DNA from: Dissophora ornata
Taxonomy: Eukaryota > Mortierellomycota > Mortierellomycetes > Mortierellales > Mortierellaceae
Assembly (NCBI GenBank): GCA_025201705.1
Contig: MU617043.1
Span: forward strand, 1-25,698
Reading direction: 5' to 3'
Length of the DNA stretch: 25,698 nucleotides
The notes under the pieces are model-generated. The model saw only the letters and a list, made by a program, of their open reading frames with translations. It searched no databases and had not been told where the DNA came from. A program made the position numbers and the translations under genes. Positions 8,848 to 18,773 of this stretch are shown piece after piece. The first letter of the stretch is position 1. Each line of letters starts with the position of its first letter.

Positions 8848-10921
8848 ATGACAGTACTACACTCCCTGTGGACTGGGATCACGTCCGTAGGTCTGACCTT
8901 CCTGCTAGGCTTTCTCCTCTGCATCTTCCAGTCCTCAGAATCAATCCTGGTCAAACTGGCTGGCAACCGACCTGATCCGCACCCGAGCTCCACAAAGCTG
9001 CTGTTCCTGTCCGAATTGCTAAAGCTCTTGGGTAAGTCGTTACATTATTTCCCATGATGGTGGTGGTATGAGTCGCGCATGCAATAGTGGCAATCGATTT
9101 TCGCCAGGCTATCCATTTGTGTAGCTGCTCCTCCTCAATTTGCAACGCCAGTGTGCCTTGTGTTTTGAGGAGCAGGAAATCAGCTTTACGTTGATGCGGC
9201 AATACGACTGGGATGCCAAAGCAATGGCTCTTCTGCTCTGCTCTTTTCTTATTTTTCCCGGGCAAGCGAAAAGAGCAGGGCTGTCGTTTTTTTCTCTCTC
9301 GGTCGTGTGAGGGTGACGCGCGGCTGTATTTCCAGAAAAAGAAAATGGACGCACACGACCAAAAATAAACCCACGGCAAGCGATCGCACACACACGACCA
9401 CACAAACGAGCTATACTTCTTGCTCGTGTGTGCATTGTACAAAAACCCAATCAAAGAGTCGACAACAGCACTGTTCCTCATTTGGCGACACAATGACACG
9501 ACGATGGCACTGCCCCTGACACAAAGCGGCTCTCTGACACTCCAATGCCTACTCTGCCCCCCTCCCTGCCTATCCAACCCATAGTCTCATACTCGCTCCT
9601 GTGCGTAGAGCGGAAACAGCTCGTTGGCGTCTCTGCCATCTTCCGCCGCAGGTGCTGTCGCTCAAAGTCGTCCTCCTGCTGCAGGAGCAGCAGTCGCGAG
9701 ACTCTCCACGAACACCAGCCCATCCCGCTCCAGGACGACGAAGAGTCCCAGCCACTGACGAGCAAGCATCAACTCGATGAATACGATGAAGAAGACCAGA
9801 TTGAGTCCCCATCCTCGCCAGCACCAACACAGACCTTATCGCCTTCCCTCCCCTCCCATCTGCCACCAACATCATCCGCAACACAACCACCATCATCATG
9901 CGGTTTCCCGCCTATTCTCTTCTTCGCAGTGCCCGGAGCAATCTACTTTTTCAACAACAACCTCACATTCGTCCTGCTGTCGCTGATGCCGGCACCAACC
10001 TATGTGGTTCTTTCCAACCTAAAGATCCTCACAACAGGACTGTTTTCGTACTGGTTCCTGAATCGACTCTTGACCACACCTCAGTGGGTCTCCTTGGGCA
10101 TCCTCTTCCTCTCGACTGCCGTCTCGCAAGTTGATCTGGAGAAGGGTCTTAGCCTCTCAATCTCGATCCAAGCATTCTTGTTGATGGTCTTGTTCTGTTC
10201 ACTTTCCGCAGCCGCGTCTGTGTTTTCGGAATATGTGATGAAGGAGCGGTTCGCGGGCGAGTCGATCCATTCACAAAATATGAAGCTGTACATGTTTGGT
10301 ATCTTATTCAACGGAATCACCTACCTCCTCTCTTCTGCGCCCAGAGGAGAATCAACCGCAATGCCTGTCGCCGGAACAACAACGGGCTTCTTTTCGGATA
10401 TTGCACCGATCCACATCATGATCATTATAGCCTATGCTTCCCTTGGTTTGGTCACCTCTGCCATCATCAAGTTCTCGGGGTCGATCACAAAGGTCTACGC
10501 GTCATCTATGTCAATGTTCTTTGCAGCACTGGTGTCGTGGTTGTTGTTGAACGATCAGTTGACTGTTCTGTTCTTTGTCGGTTGCTTTGGATGTTGCTTT
10601 GCGTTGCATCTGTATTACCGTGCCCCCGCAACGACAACCCTTGCACCTTACATGACCGCCGCTGCGGAGGATGATGATGAAGCTGGCGAGGAAACAAGAC
10701 GCGAAGGCGAAGAAATACGACGAAACTCGACCTCCTCATCAGGATCTTCCACGACTCTGACGGCGTCACCAACGTCGAAGGCCAAGTTGAGTCCGAATAA
10801 GCTGACCTCAGTAAAGGTCGTAGATCGGAAGGAATACTTTTCGCTGGAATCGCTGGAGCATAACAGTAATGACGACACCGAGGGCGGAAACCAGGAACGT
10901 GGCTCTGGCACCAAGAGGTAG
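8848..10921 (+). CDS. SLC35A-type nucleotide-sugar transporter
   Basis: Exons are 8848-9031 and 9585-10921, giving 506 aa. The donor is G|GTAAGT. The acceptor ATAG at 9581-9584 restores phase and completes the second membrane helix as SELLKLLVSYSLLCVERKQL. Multiple membrane segments follow, with family motifs LFFAVPGAIYFFNNNLTFVL, PTYVVLSNLKILTTGLF, QWVSLGILFLSTAVSQVD, IKFSGSITKVYASSMSMFF and LLLNDQLTVLFFVG. These are the conserved blocks of the UDP-galactose/CMP-sialate/UDP-GlcNAc transporter family, which exchanges nucleotide sugars for nucleoside monophosphates across Golgi or ER membranes. The substrate cannot be read from sequence. The cytosolic loop between helices 2 and 3 is expanded to about 87 residues (82-168), Ser/Pro/acid-rich, and a C-terminal tail of about 100 residues is also acidic/Ser-rich. 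The 553-nt intron is the longest in the window, and I saw nothing recognisable in it. Confidence 0.87.
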
Positions 10922-10957
10922 TGAAGCTTGCAGGCAGGCACACAGATAGACAGCTGT

Positions 10958-10963
10958 AATAAA
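10958..10963 (+). terminator. Putative polyadenylation signal of the sugar transporter
   Basis: An exact AATAAA lies 37 bases after the transporter stop codon. It is 25 bases from the opposing signals of the COA4-like gene. Confidence 0.55.
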
Positions 10964-10988
10964 AACCAATCCTCTCTACACGAACGAT

Positions 10989-11000
10989 TTTATTTTTATT
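10989..11000 (-). terminator. Two adjacent minus-strand AATAAA signals for the COA4-like gene
   Basis: TTTATT occurs at 10989-10994 and 10995-11000 on the plus strand, reading as two back-to-back AATAAA on the minus strand. They lie 33-44 bases past the COA4-like stop. Confidence 0.5.
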
Positions 11001-11032
11001 TTTTGCTCTATGTGTTGTTTGTTTTCAATCGT

Positions 11033-11356
11033 TCACACCTCTGCTTGGACGTTGCCGTTGCGCTTCCAACAATCGCGGAAGGCCGTCATGGCATCCTTGC
11101 AGGCGCGCCAGTCATGCTTCTCGGCATAGCACATCTGCAAGGCCTCGTTCTCGGCACCACAGCCTGTCCGTTCGATCCGTTTCTCGTACTCGTCCTCCTC
11201 CTCCTCTTCTTCTTCTTCTTCGCCTTCTACTCCTTGCTTGTCCTCTTGCCGTCTTGAATCAGATTTGGCGGGCTTGCTGTACTGGGCGTGGGCTCGTGGT
11301 GTTGGTGCCCAGTCAGGGTCTTGCGTGTGGTGATCAGACTGCGCAGAGTTACTCAT
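11033..11356 (-). CDS. COA4: COA4/Cmc3-like twin CX9C mitochondrial protein
   Basis: A single exon encodes 107 aa. The start is the ATG at 11356-11354; the open frame extends further upstream only with a TTG. The N-terminal half is hydrophilic, with a run of about ten acidic residues (45-55). The C-terminal half is the family domain: RTGCGAENEALQMC and then DWRACKDAMTAFRDC, that is, two CX9C pairs at Cys66/76 and Cys86/96. The RTGC...DWR.C...AF.DC pattern matches human COA4 (CHCHD8) and yeast Coa4. Family role: a Mia40-oxidised intermembrane-space protein needed for cytochrome c oxidase assembly. It is convergent with the sugar transporter (111 bp between stops). The 314 bp upstream, to the Pep12-like stop, must contain its promoter. 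Confidence 0.88.
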   Translation of the reverse strand: MSNSAQSDHHTQDPDWAPTPRAHAQYSKPAKSDSRRQEDKQGVEGEEEEEEEEEDEYEKRIERTGCGAENEALQMCYAEKHDWRACKDAMTAFRDCWKRNGNVQAEV

Positions 11357-11603
11357 CAGGACTGAATGCAACCAACAGACAATGAGTATAAATGCTGAAA
11401 AACGAGTGTCGCGGGGAGAACTTGCAATTGAATTCAACGGTGATGGAATGATGGCGTCGTCAAATCAGGAAGGAAGGAACCCTTTTCATATTTCTGTGCA
11501 TCCCGGGAATCGCCCAAAAATGGAACACTGCCCGGCACTTGTGGCGGGAATTATGTACACCTTACGTTCGCGCATCGTGCAGATCTGGTGGGAACAACCA
11601 GCG

Positions 11604-11609
11604 TTTATT
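11604..11609 (-). terminator. Putative polyadenylation signal of the Pep12-like gene
   Basis: TTTATT on the plus strand reads AATAAA on the minus strand, about 62 bases beyond the stop of the Pep12-like gene. Confidence 0.45.
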
Positions 11610-11670
11610 GTCAGTGCTGCACCTCATCCAAACACGAGGCATGCAATAAAGATAAAAACGTGGATGCGGT

Positions 11671-13357
11671 CTAGCTAAGAATTGCAAGCACCACCACTCC
11701 TGCAACCACAGCCACAATCAGCAGCAAGTAGCACGACTTTTTACGCGCATTCCTCTGGTGAATTGCCGCAGTTGTCAGCTCCTCCGACGCTGCTTGCGTG
11801 CTCATACTGATCGACGTAACATTGTTCTCGATTGAATCTACATGGAACAGCCACATTAATAACAACATTATTAGTCTATCACGTATCCAAACCCTGGAGT
11901 GTGTAGCAGTAATGAACGTACCGAGCATGCTGCCTTGCTCATTGACCATCGTTCCGAGGTCCCTAAAGATCTCATTCAGCTCTGTGATGCCGCTCTCAAT
12001 CTCGCGAATCTCTTCCTCGCGCTGCACGATCAGCGATTCATTGTACTCGAGTTCATTATCCACAACCATCAGCTGCATCCTGCGTTGGGTGTCATTAATC
12101 AAGGGTTGGTCGCCAGACTCGTTTTGATCCTCATCCCTGGTGAATCAGACGTTCGATTGTGGTTAGCTGGAGTCCAAAAGAAAAAAAAAGTTTTACAAGT
12201 CCCGGATATGTTAGTAGTCAAGAACTCACTCGTAGTCATTGCGCACGTTAGTCTGTCGAACACGGTCAACAAACTCGCGTTGTTTCTCGGCCGATACACG
12301 CTGCACTTTTTGGAATTCGACCAGGACCTTCTGAAAGTCCTTGGACAGCTTGTTGTGCTCCAGTTTTTTCTATATTCCCGTAAAATCGCGTTGATTACGT
12401 ATGATTAGCATCTGCTACACACATGTCCTGACCACGTGTCTTCCATGCGTCTCCTTGTTTGAAATATTCCAATTGCCGCCAAAATAGACCATTATGACAT
12501 AGGCTAGGACCAATGTACCGTCCCTTCAAGACCAAAAAAAAAAAAAAAAAAAAAAAATGTCGCCGTTGGTCCTTACCCCGTGGGTATTGTCGAGTTTGGC
12601 GAGATCTTTGATATCCTGACTAGTATCCTTGACAAGCACTCTGGTTTGCTCGGTTACATCATGCCTGGTGCGACAACGCGTGAGCAACAAAAAAAATCAT
12701 TTGGTCAGAAGGTCAAGCAACCCTTTTTTTTCTTGCCCTATTGACTGTTGACTGAATAATAGCATGTTGCAAAGTGCACAAGTGCCGACGTCAAGGATAA
12801 AGTGCGGTGGATAAAAAAGGGAGCTCTGGTCAAAACACGTACAGCTTGTTCCGGACGTCTTCCGTGTCTTTGTTTGTGCCAAGAAATCCCACGAAGCGCT
12901 GTATTGACGACACGTTGGTGGAGATACGATAGACCTGCTGCGAAATTTGGTTCACCCTGGCACTGAAAGCTGTTGCTGCCGCCTGTTGGCCCGCTGCTGC
13001 GTTGTTTTTTCATGACATGGAATGACATAAAGTGCAATGCATTGTAAGTCCTCATGCACTCGTAACAGTCAAAACACAAGCATGCATGCACGCATGCACG
13101 CATGCACGAGCGAGGCATTGGGGTGGTGGTGAGTGGCGGCGCCTGTGCATGCATGCCGCTGCTAGAAAAGACTCTAACATAGCTCGCTCCAGTGGTTTAC
13201 CGTGGTTGTTTCTTTGGTTCCAGCGGTTGTTTTCGTTATTGTTACCGTTATTGCCACCATTATTACTGCCATTGCCTCCGCCCAGCGGACTGGGCGCTGT
13301 TCCTCCTGTGCGTCGAAAACCGCCGCCCTCGCCTCGTTCTAAATCAGCGAAAGACAT
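11671..13357 (-). CDS. PEP12: Pep12/syntaxin-7-type endosomal Qa-SNARE
   Basis: Six exons (minus strand) are 13357-13201, 12996-12843, 12664-12577, 12369-12230, 12136-11922 and 11837-11671, giving 306 aa with all phases consistent. The N-terminus is Gly/Asn-rich (a GGNGSNNGGNNGNN-like tract). Next comes the Habc domain (FSARVNQISQQVYRISTNV, TEQTRVLVKDTSQDIK, KLSKDFQKVLVEFQKVQ), then the SNARE helix IREIESGITELNEIFRDLGT. The zero-layer glutamine is Gln247 (VNEQGSML). The tail anchor is at 288-305 (YLLLIVAVVAGVVVLAIL). The EIFRDLGTMVNEQG block is typical of the Pep12/Vam3/syntaxin-7/12 group, which acts in fusion at late endosomes and vacuoles. Pep12 and Vam3 cannot be separated here. Exon 2 has two tandem acceptors (CAGCAG), differing by one alanine. 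Intron 3 contains a 24-nt T tract. Confidence 0.9.
13074..13110. repeat. GCATGCAC-type alternating purine-pyrimidine repeat in Pep12-like intron 1
   Basis: GCATGCAT followed by repeated GCAC/GCATGCAC units around 13080-13109 lies inside the first intron of the Pep12-like gene. A further GTGCATGCATGC is nearby at about 13145-13156. The repeat is self-complementary and alternating purine/pyrimidine. Confidence 0.75.
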
Positions 13358-13558
13358 GTTTACTTGATTTCTCAACGAAGGTGGAAGAAATGGGGTGCAG
13401 GAGGAGTGTGCAGGAGGAGTGTGCAGAAGGAACTGTACAGAAGGTGTGGTGTATAGAGTGGACGTCAGGTGAAAGGGAATGAGGATGCAAAGCGTCTATC
13501 GTCTCGCCGCATGGCACTGTGGAGAAACAGTCACCAGCGCATTGGGTCTAAAATCTAA

Positions 13559-16543
13559 CTACAATTTCTTGAGCTCGCTATCCTGACTATCGGCTTCACC
13601 ATCCAAGGCCTCATCACTCTGCGGCGAGTATAGGACCTGGAGAGCAGGCAAGAACTTGGGCAGCTTCCAAATCTGACCCAGCTTGACACTCATCAGATCA
13701 AAGCAGATACCGATCAGCGTCGACTTATCTTCAGAGTCGAACTTTGGGATCTTGGGATACCGTTGACTGAAATGCGTCAGCATCGTGAACTTGGCTTCCA
13801 TACCCTCGCCGACCAGAATTGCCTCCTGTGTCGTAGAGTGTTTCTTCTTCAGAGCCTCTGCTTCTTTGTCGTCCTCAAATGTAGCCTCATGCAGCAGCAC
13901 AGTCGCACCGTGGCCTGCCGTAACGAGGTTGTTGCAGGGCCGAGTATCGCCAGAGTAGACAATCTTCCAGCCGTCCCTGTGTGTCATGCTGATACCATAG
14001 GACCAAGGGCAATGGATCACATCCACGGTGGCAATCTCACTGAAACCGGTGGATTTCAGCATGCTGTCCAAGATGTCCTGGATGTTCTGCCTGCGGTGGT
14101 CAAAACTTTCTCGCCAATAGACAATATCCTCGCACTCGATAAACTGCACGTTTCTGTAGCCAAAGTCCTGCACATCAGATAGTTCTCGCAAGAAGGTATT
14201 GAACTTCAATGGCGCGACAAGGTACAACGGTTCAGAGTCGGCTGCGCGGAGCTGTTTCGTTGATGAGGATCAACACACAAAATTAAATCAACAAAATGAT
14301 GACAAAAGATTTTTGCAGCAGAGCGATAATATTTTTGCAGACACGTTACCTTATTCCAGCGGTCGATGACGGTTACAATTCCGAGATGGTGGTCTGCATG
14401 GAGATGGGAAATAAAGATCCCTTTCAACCTTTCGATACGATCTTCAACGTAATTAGTTTGGTCCGCAGATCGTTTATGTCCACCAAACTGACGAAACATT
14501 TGGCCGTATGTCCCTTCGCCGACATCCAGCAGGAAGGTGCTATCACCAGGAATGTCCAACAATGTCGCGCTCACTGGGTATTGTAAAAGCACAGCAACAC
14601 ATCGAAGTCAGTGCAGCTCTTAAGTATCAACACAGGCTAGTTTCCAATGATTTGAATTGCATGGATATCACCCATCTTACCATTTCTATATTTCGAGGGA
14701 TGCGAAGATCCAGTTCCGAGTGCAGTTAAAACAACCTCTTTTCCTGGAAACTCTTCGCGCTCGCTCTCGAGATCTGCTGCAATGTCCCCAAGTGTCGTGT
14801 CTGCCAGCTCATAATATTCTTTCATATAAGGCTTGATATCGTCCCTGTTTTTGGCCAGCTCGTGATCCTGGAATGGCTCCATGGGCCGGACAACCTCTGA
14901 TCGGTCCCATCCAGTGGATGGCTCCAACAAATATGTCAGCATGCTCTCTGCCGCCTGAGCCTTCAAAGACAAACCCTCGAGGTCGGCAGTCAAACTGTGT
15001 GCGGGAGTATTGTCGTGGTAAGGGATCGGGAAAATGGAGGGATCAAGTTTTGACAACTTGTAGCTACTCGCAGACTGGCTCCTCCAGATCAGCTTTTCGG
15101 AGCAATAGTCTTTGTTGGCAATGATGTGCTGCGTCTCTGGTCCAAAGCGCTGCATCCAAGCTTTGTACTCTGGATGACTCAGAATAGAGTGGCCACCAAG
15201 GTGAATAATGCAATCTGCCTTCAGCTTGTTGTCTTCCGTCTCTGGCTCTGACCCCTGGAATCGCTCAAATTCCTTCGCCTTCATTAGTGACGAAAGATAT
15301 TCTACTCCAGGGCAGTCAACGACCATAAACACTCTTCCTGCGCGAGCTCCGCTGATGACTTGATGTGGATGGACTAGTTCTCCCGACTTCGATAGAACAG
15401 ACTTTCCGCTAACAAGCTCTCCAAAAAGTTTACCGGGAGCAACGCCCAGATCCGTAGCAGCCTGCTTGTTGAACTTGCCAACATAGTCTGGCGACTGAAA
15501 GATGTAGCTGATGGCGGAAGTATTCGGGCTTGTCCTAGGCAGATCCATGAGCCTAGGGTTGAAGTTCTTATTCTTGCCAGTTGAGCATGCTACCTCGATC
15601 TTGTCCACATCTGTCATCGCCGCAGTTGCCGCAGTTGCCGCAGTCGCCGTGGTATTTTCCGATGTCTCAAATGCTGGGTTTGGTTTAGCACGAGGATCGC
15701 GCCTGATCTTCTTGCTGGCAAGAGGAGAGTCGTCAGTGCTTTTGCTCAAGTTGAACATGCTGGCCAGAACATCCTTCCTGATTTGCTGCTGACTGTCTAG
15801 ATCGTCCCCAACTATGGGAGATGACGACTGCAGATCATCTGAGCTTCTCTTGCGTCCTGTTGCTGCTTGAGTAGCGCTTGAGGAATTCCCCAATACAGAA
15901 TCTGAAGCAAAAGTTGAGTCTGTAGTCCGAGATGAACTAGGATCGGTTGGTTGGCCTCCAATACGCAGAGCTTTTCGTCTGGCTGCAAACCGGTTGGGTG
16001 GCCACTCATACGGCGATGCGCGTTCAAAATTTTCAGGACAGACCTGGACAGCAGTGATGCGCAAGTTCTCATCTTTGTATGTCTCGACACCCTTCACAAA
16101 CTCGATGGTCTCAACGGCCATCGTATCCCTGTAGACAAACTGGCGGGTGGAGGCCAGGGCATGGGTCAGGTTTTCACCTCCTAGCAGCTTGATACTCCCA
16201 GCACCGACGCCACCAACATCGGACAGAGTCAACAGCATACCTAACATCAGATTGCACAGAGTCAGGAAAGAGGCTCCCGTCAGTCCGTGTCTGGTGGTTG
16301 AGGTTTCGAATTTCGTCAGAGTAATTAATACTAGTGCGTACCTGGAGCGCCTCCAATGCAGTCCCAATGTGTGCGGGTGAAAAGAATGGTTTTGGTCTTT
16401 GCAAAACGGAACCTGGACTCCAAGCAGAGCCTCTGAGTGCCTTCGCCGCAGTTGATCATATAGCGCTGCGAATCAAAGTGAAGAACGACTGACGGCGAGC
16501 AGTCTTCGGTGCCAGTACTCAAAATCTGGAGGTAGGCCTTCAT
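13559..16543 (-). CDS. TRZ1: Long-form tRNase Z (3' tRNA endonuclease, ELAC2/Trz1 type)
   Basis: Exons (minus strand) are 16543-16342, 16240-14681, 14573-14350 and 14251-13559, giving 892 aa from the ATG at 16543. All introns are GT..AG and phases close. The N-terminal half carries the degenerate metallo-beta-lactamase fold (MKAYLQILSTG, HWDCIGGAPGMLLTL across intron 1). A Ser/Ala linker follows, then the catalytic half: GTGSSHPSKYRNVSATLLDI across intron 2, and the zinc motif His644-Leu-His646-Ala-Asp648-His649. Further expected ligand positions are His742 (HCPWSYG), Asp764 (YSGDTRPC), His783 (LLHEATFEDD) and His822 (THFSQRYPK). Role: removal of 3' trailers from pre-tRNAs in nucleus and/or mitochondria. 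The frame stays open upstream to ATGs at 16867 and 17005, and the upstream segment looks like a mitochondrial presequence. The gene is divergent from Tlg2 and in tandem with the Pep12-like gene. Confidence 0.93.
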
Positions 16544-16867
16544 GTTGGATCGGCTAGATGTAGAAAAAGGCCTGTGAGTGTGGTAGGAGCTACAGAGGGA
16601 GGAGGGGGGAGTAAGCGTATGTGGTGAGCGCGAAGACGCTCCAGAGCCAGGGAGAGTGGCCGCGTGGAATGGAGAAGTGCTTGAGAGAGCCACGGGCAGA
16701 GATCTGATCGGGTGTAGGCGAGGATGGAGGCGAAGTCGCTGAGAGAGGAAGAGCGGTCGTAATGACCAATGGGCAGACTTCAGGGACTGAATATTGAAAG
16801 AGAGGGAGGCGGGATACGCAAGGATCGTTTGGAGCGTAAGCGACACAGAACCGAGCTGCCGTGCCAT
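16544..16867 (-). CDS. In-frame N-terminal extension of tRNase Z, probable mitochondrial presequence
   Basis: From the ATG at 16867-16865 the frame runs 108 codons without a stop into the core start MKAYLQILSTG. The extension is basic and almost free of acidic residues. It has an amphipathic-looking start (MARQLGSVSLTLQTILAYP), an Arg/Leu/His-rich middle, and a RPFSTSSRS segment near the end. That type of sequence is common just before fungal mitochondrial processing sites. A still earlier ATG at 17005 would add 46 residues but leaves only 58 bp before the divergent Tlg2 start. Translation from the upstream ATG is inferred, not shown. Confidence 0.55.
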
Positions 16868-17063
16868 GCTTTGTTTGGGTTGGTTCTGCGCCCAGCCACT
16901 CCACTGTCCTGGACCCTTAATGGTCGATTTCCTTGTCCTTTGTGCCACGTTTGATGGGCGGAGTGTGGAAGGATGCATGCATCTCATCGAACCTCTTTCG
17001 TTCATTCATTCCTTAATTGACATATACAGTCTCATTCCTTAATCACCCATCTGTTATTCCCTC
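16868..17063 (+). promoter_or_regulatory. Compact divergent promoter of tRNase Z and Tlg2-like genes
   Basis: If tRNase Z starts at 16867, only 196 bp separate the two head-to-head start codons. A 12-bp direct repeat TCATTCCTTAAT occurs at 17006-17017 and 17032-17043, 21-58 bp upstream of the Tlg2 ATG. Confidence 0.5.
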
Positions 17064-18767
17064 ATGGCAACTCGTTCGAGGACACTGCTCTTTCTGCAGT
17101 TCCGCAACTCCTACTCGGGCTCGCACGCTGCCACTCTGCGCCAGCAGTACAACCAGCAACAGCAACTACAGCAGCAGTCGTCGCTTCTCGCTACAGCTGG
17201 CGATTATGAGCGTGTCGGACTGATGGACAGCGCCGAAACCACCATCGAGTTGATGATGCTCCCTCCTAAATGGTAAAGCATCCTCTTTTTTTGCTAGTTA
17301 ATGGAGGATAAAGGGTGCATGATATAACCTTATCCAGGAGGAAACACGAAACCGACTAACCATTCTGCGCGTTCTCAAAATAGGGTGGATATTGTTGACG
17401 AAGTGGACGAAGAATTGGACAGGATTAAAGCCAACAGTATGAACATTGACATGGATATGAGTAACCCAAGGGCACTCTCCACCAAGTATCCCTTGGGAGT
17501 GCTTCTCACGAAGACAGTCAGTCCAACTGAACTTAACGTTCCGTTGATTCTCCGACACGCCGTTTAGTTCAAAAGCTCGACACAATGCACAAGAAGCATC
17601 TCTTACCAGGATTCGATGATCGTATTCAGGAAGAGCGGGAAATAGAGCGCCTCACGGATGAGATTACTCAGGTATGGTAGTCAAGGACCCCGCATATCGA
17701 TGCTATACCGCTGAAGGGATGGCAATTGATTCTGACGATACAATCCCCACTTATCTCCAAACCGTGCAGCAATTCCATGCAAGCCAGCGAAGGATAAAGC
17801 GGATCAATGCAGAAAGCAAGCACTCCAGCTCAAGTCAGGAACAAGCCATGTCCAGGAATGTGCAAGTGAGTTTGGCCCAAAAGGTGCAGGATGCCTCGGC
17901 TATATTTCGACAGAAACAAAACACCTACATGCAACGTACGTCGAAAGATTCTACCTTTGCCCCTTTTACAAATATGTAGCTGTCTCCTATGCCAGCCATC
18001 TAACGTCAATTTGGTACATTGTGTGTGCTAGGCATGCGCGGAGTGGAGCTCAGGAACAAGGACATTTTTTCTGGAGTGCAGCCCATGAACTCGTCAATAT
18101 CGGACGATCCAGAAGAAAGTGTAGGTTCAGGAATAACCCATAGCCATATACCATGGAATCCTACAAACGCGCGATTTTGTAGGGGAAACAGCACTAATAT
18201 ATGAAATCCTTCTCAATAGGGCTTTACAAATGCACAGCTGACGTTTGCAGAGCAGTCTAATTCGACGATCACACAACGAGAGCAGGAAATCAACCACATA
18301 TCGCGCTCAATATTCCAACTAGCCGATATATTCAAGGACTTGCAGACCATGGTCATTGATCAGGGTACGCTCCTGGATCGCATCGACTATAACGTAGAGC
18401 AAACGGCCGTACATCTTCAGGACGCAGTCTATGAGCTCGATGAGGTATGAGAGAGCGACACACGTCATACTCTGAAAACATTTTATTACAAATTCACAAC
18501 GAGAATTCATTGGTAAATCAACTAACGCATGCTTGTCTACTGTTGCCACAGGGAGAAAAATACCAAAAGAAGACTAGGAACCGGAAGATCATACTTCTGC
18601 TCATGCTGCTTATCGCGGGGTTGTTTATCGTCTTGATCTTCAAGCCGAAACGCCACAATGCTCCAGCACCTGCGCTACCTGCACAAGAACCCGCACCAGC
18701 AACGCCTGTCGCTCCACCATCAACACCTCCACCCCCATTAGCAGAGCTAGCTAACGTTGTAGAGTAG
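17064..18767 (+). CDS. TLG2: Tlg2/syntaxin-16 trans-Golgi/endosome Qa-SNARE
   Basis: Seven exons are 17064-17272, 17384-17436, 17568-17671, 17770-17935, 18032-18120, 18220-18444 and 18552-18767, giving 353 aa. The N-terminus MATRSRTLLFLQFRNSYS is the hallmark Tlg2/syntaxin-16 peptide that binds Sec1/Munc18 proteins such as Vps45. Next come the WVDIVDEVDEELDRIKAN block, KHLLPGFDDR, the SNARE helix (QREQEINHISRSIFQLADIF) and zero-layer Gln255 in VIDQGTLLDRIDYNVE. The membrane segment is at 295-312 (IILLLMLLIAGLFIVLIF). A 41-residue Pro/Ala-rich lumenal tail follows, which is long for a tail-anchored SNARE, although yeast Tlg2 also has a lumenal extension. Family role: fusion of endosome-derived vesicles at the trans-Golgi network. 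An AATAAA starts one base after the stop. Confidence 0.93.
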
Positions 18768-18773
18768 AATAAA
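18768..18773 (+). terminator. Putative polyadenylation signal of the Tlg2-like gene
   Basis: AATAAA begins immediately after the TAG stop at 18765-18767. The position is unusually close, so a different signal further down may be the one used. Confidence 0.35.

Noticed and set aside
9545..9584. Start of the second transporter exon at 9545 as an independent gene
   Set aside because: It would lack helix 1 and half of helix 2. Joining 9031 to 9585 reconstructs the conserved SELLKLL helix exactly.
11357..11437. N-terminal extension of the COA4-like protein
   Set aside because: The extension starts at TTG and adds a hydrophobic stretch not expected in COA4. The ATG at 11356 fits the family length.
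12738..13154. 138-codon minus-strand open frame inside the Pep12-like gene
   Set aside because: It is a different frame over exon 2 and introns 1-2. The Habc sequence of the SNARE lies in the other frame.
13763..14182. 139-codon plus-strand frame antisense to tRNase Z
   Set aside because: It mirrors the strongly conserved catalytic exon of tRNase Z and has no domain of its own.
15600..15655. GCAGTTGCC repeat in tRNase Z
   Set aside because: It is a short Thr/Ala-Ala tract in the disordered linker, ordinary low complexity.
17001..17005. Most upstream in-frame ATG (17005) as tRNase Z start
   Set aside because: It would leave 58 bp to the divergent Tlg2 start, and the added residues do not look like a presequence. 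The ATG at 16867 is the better upstream candidate.
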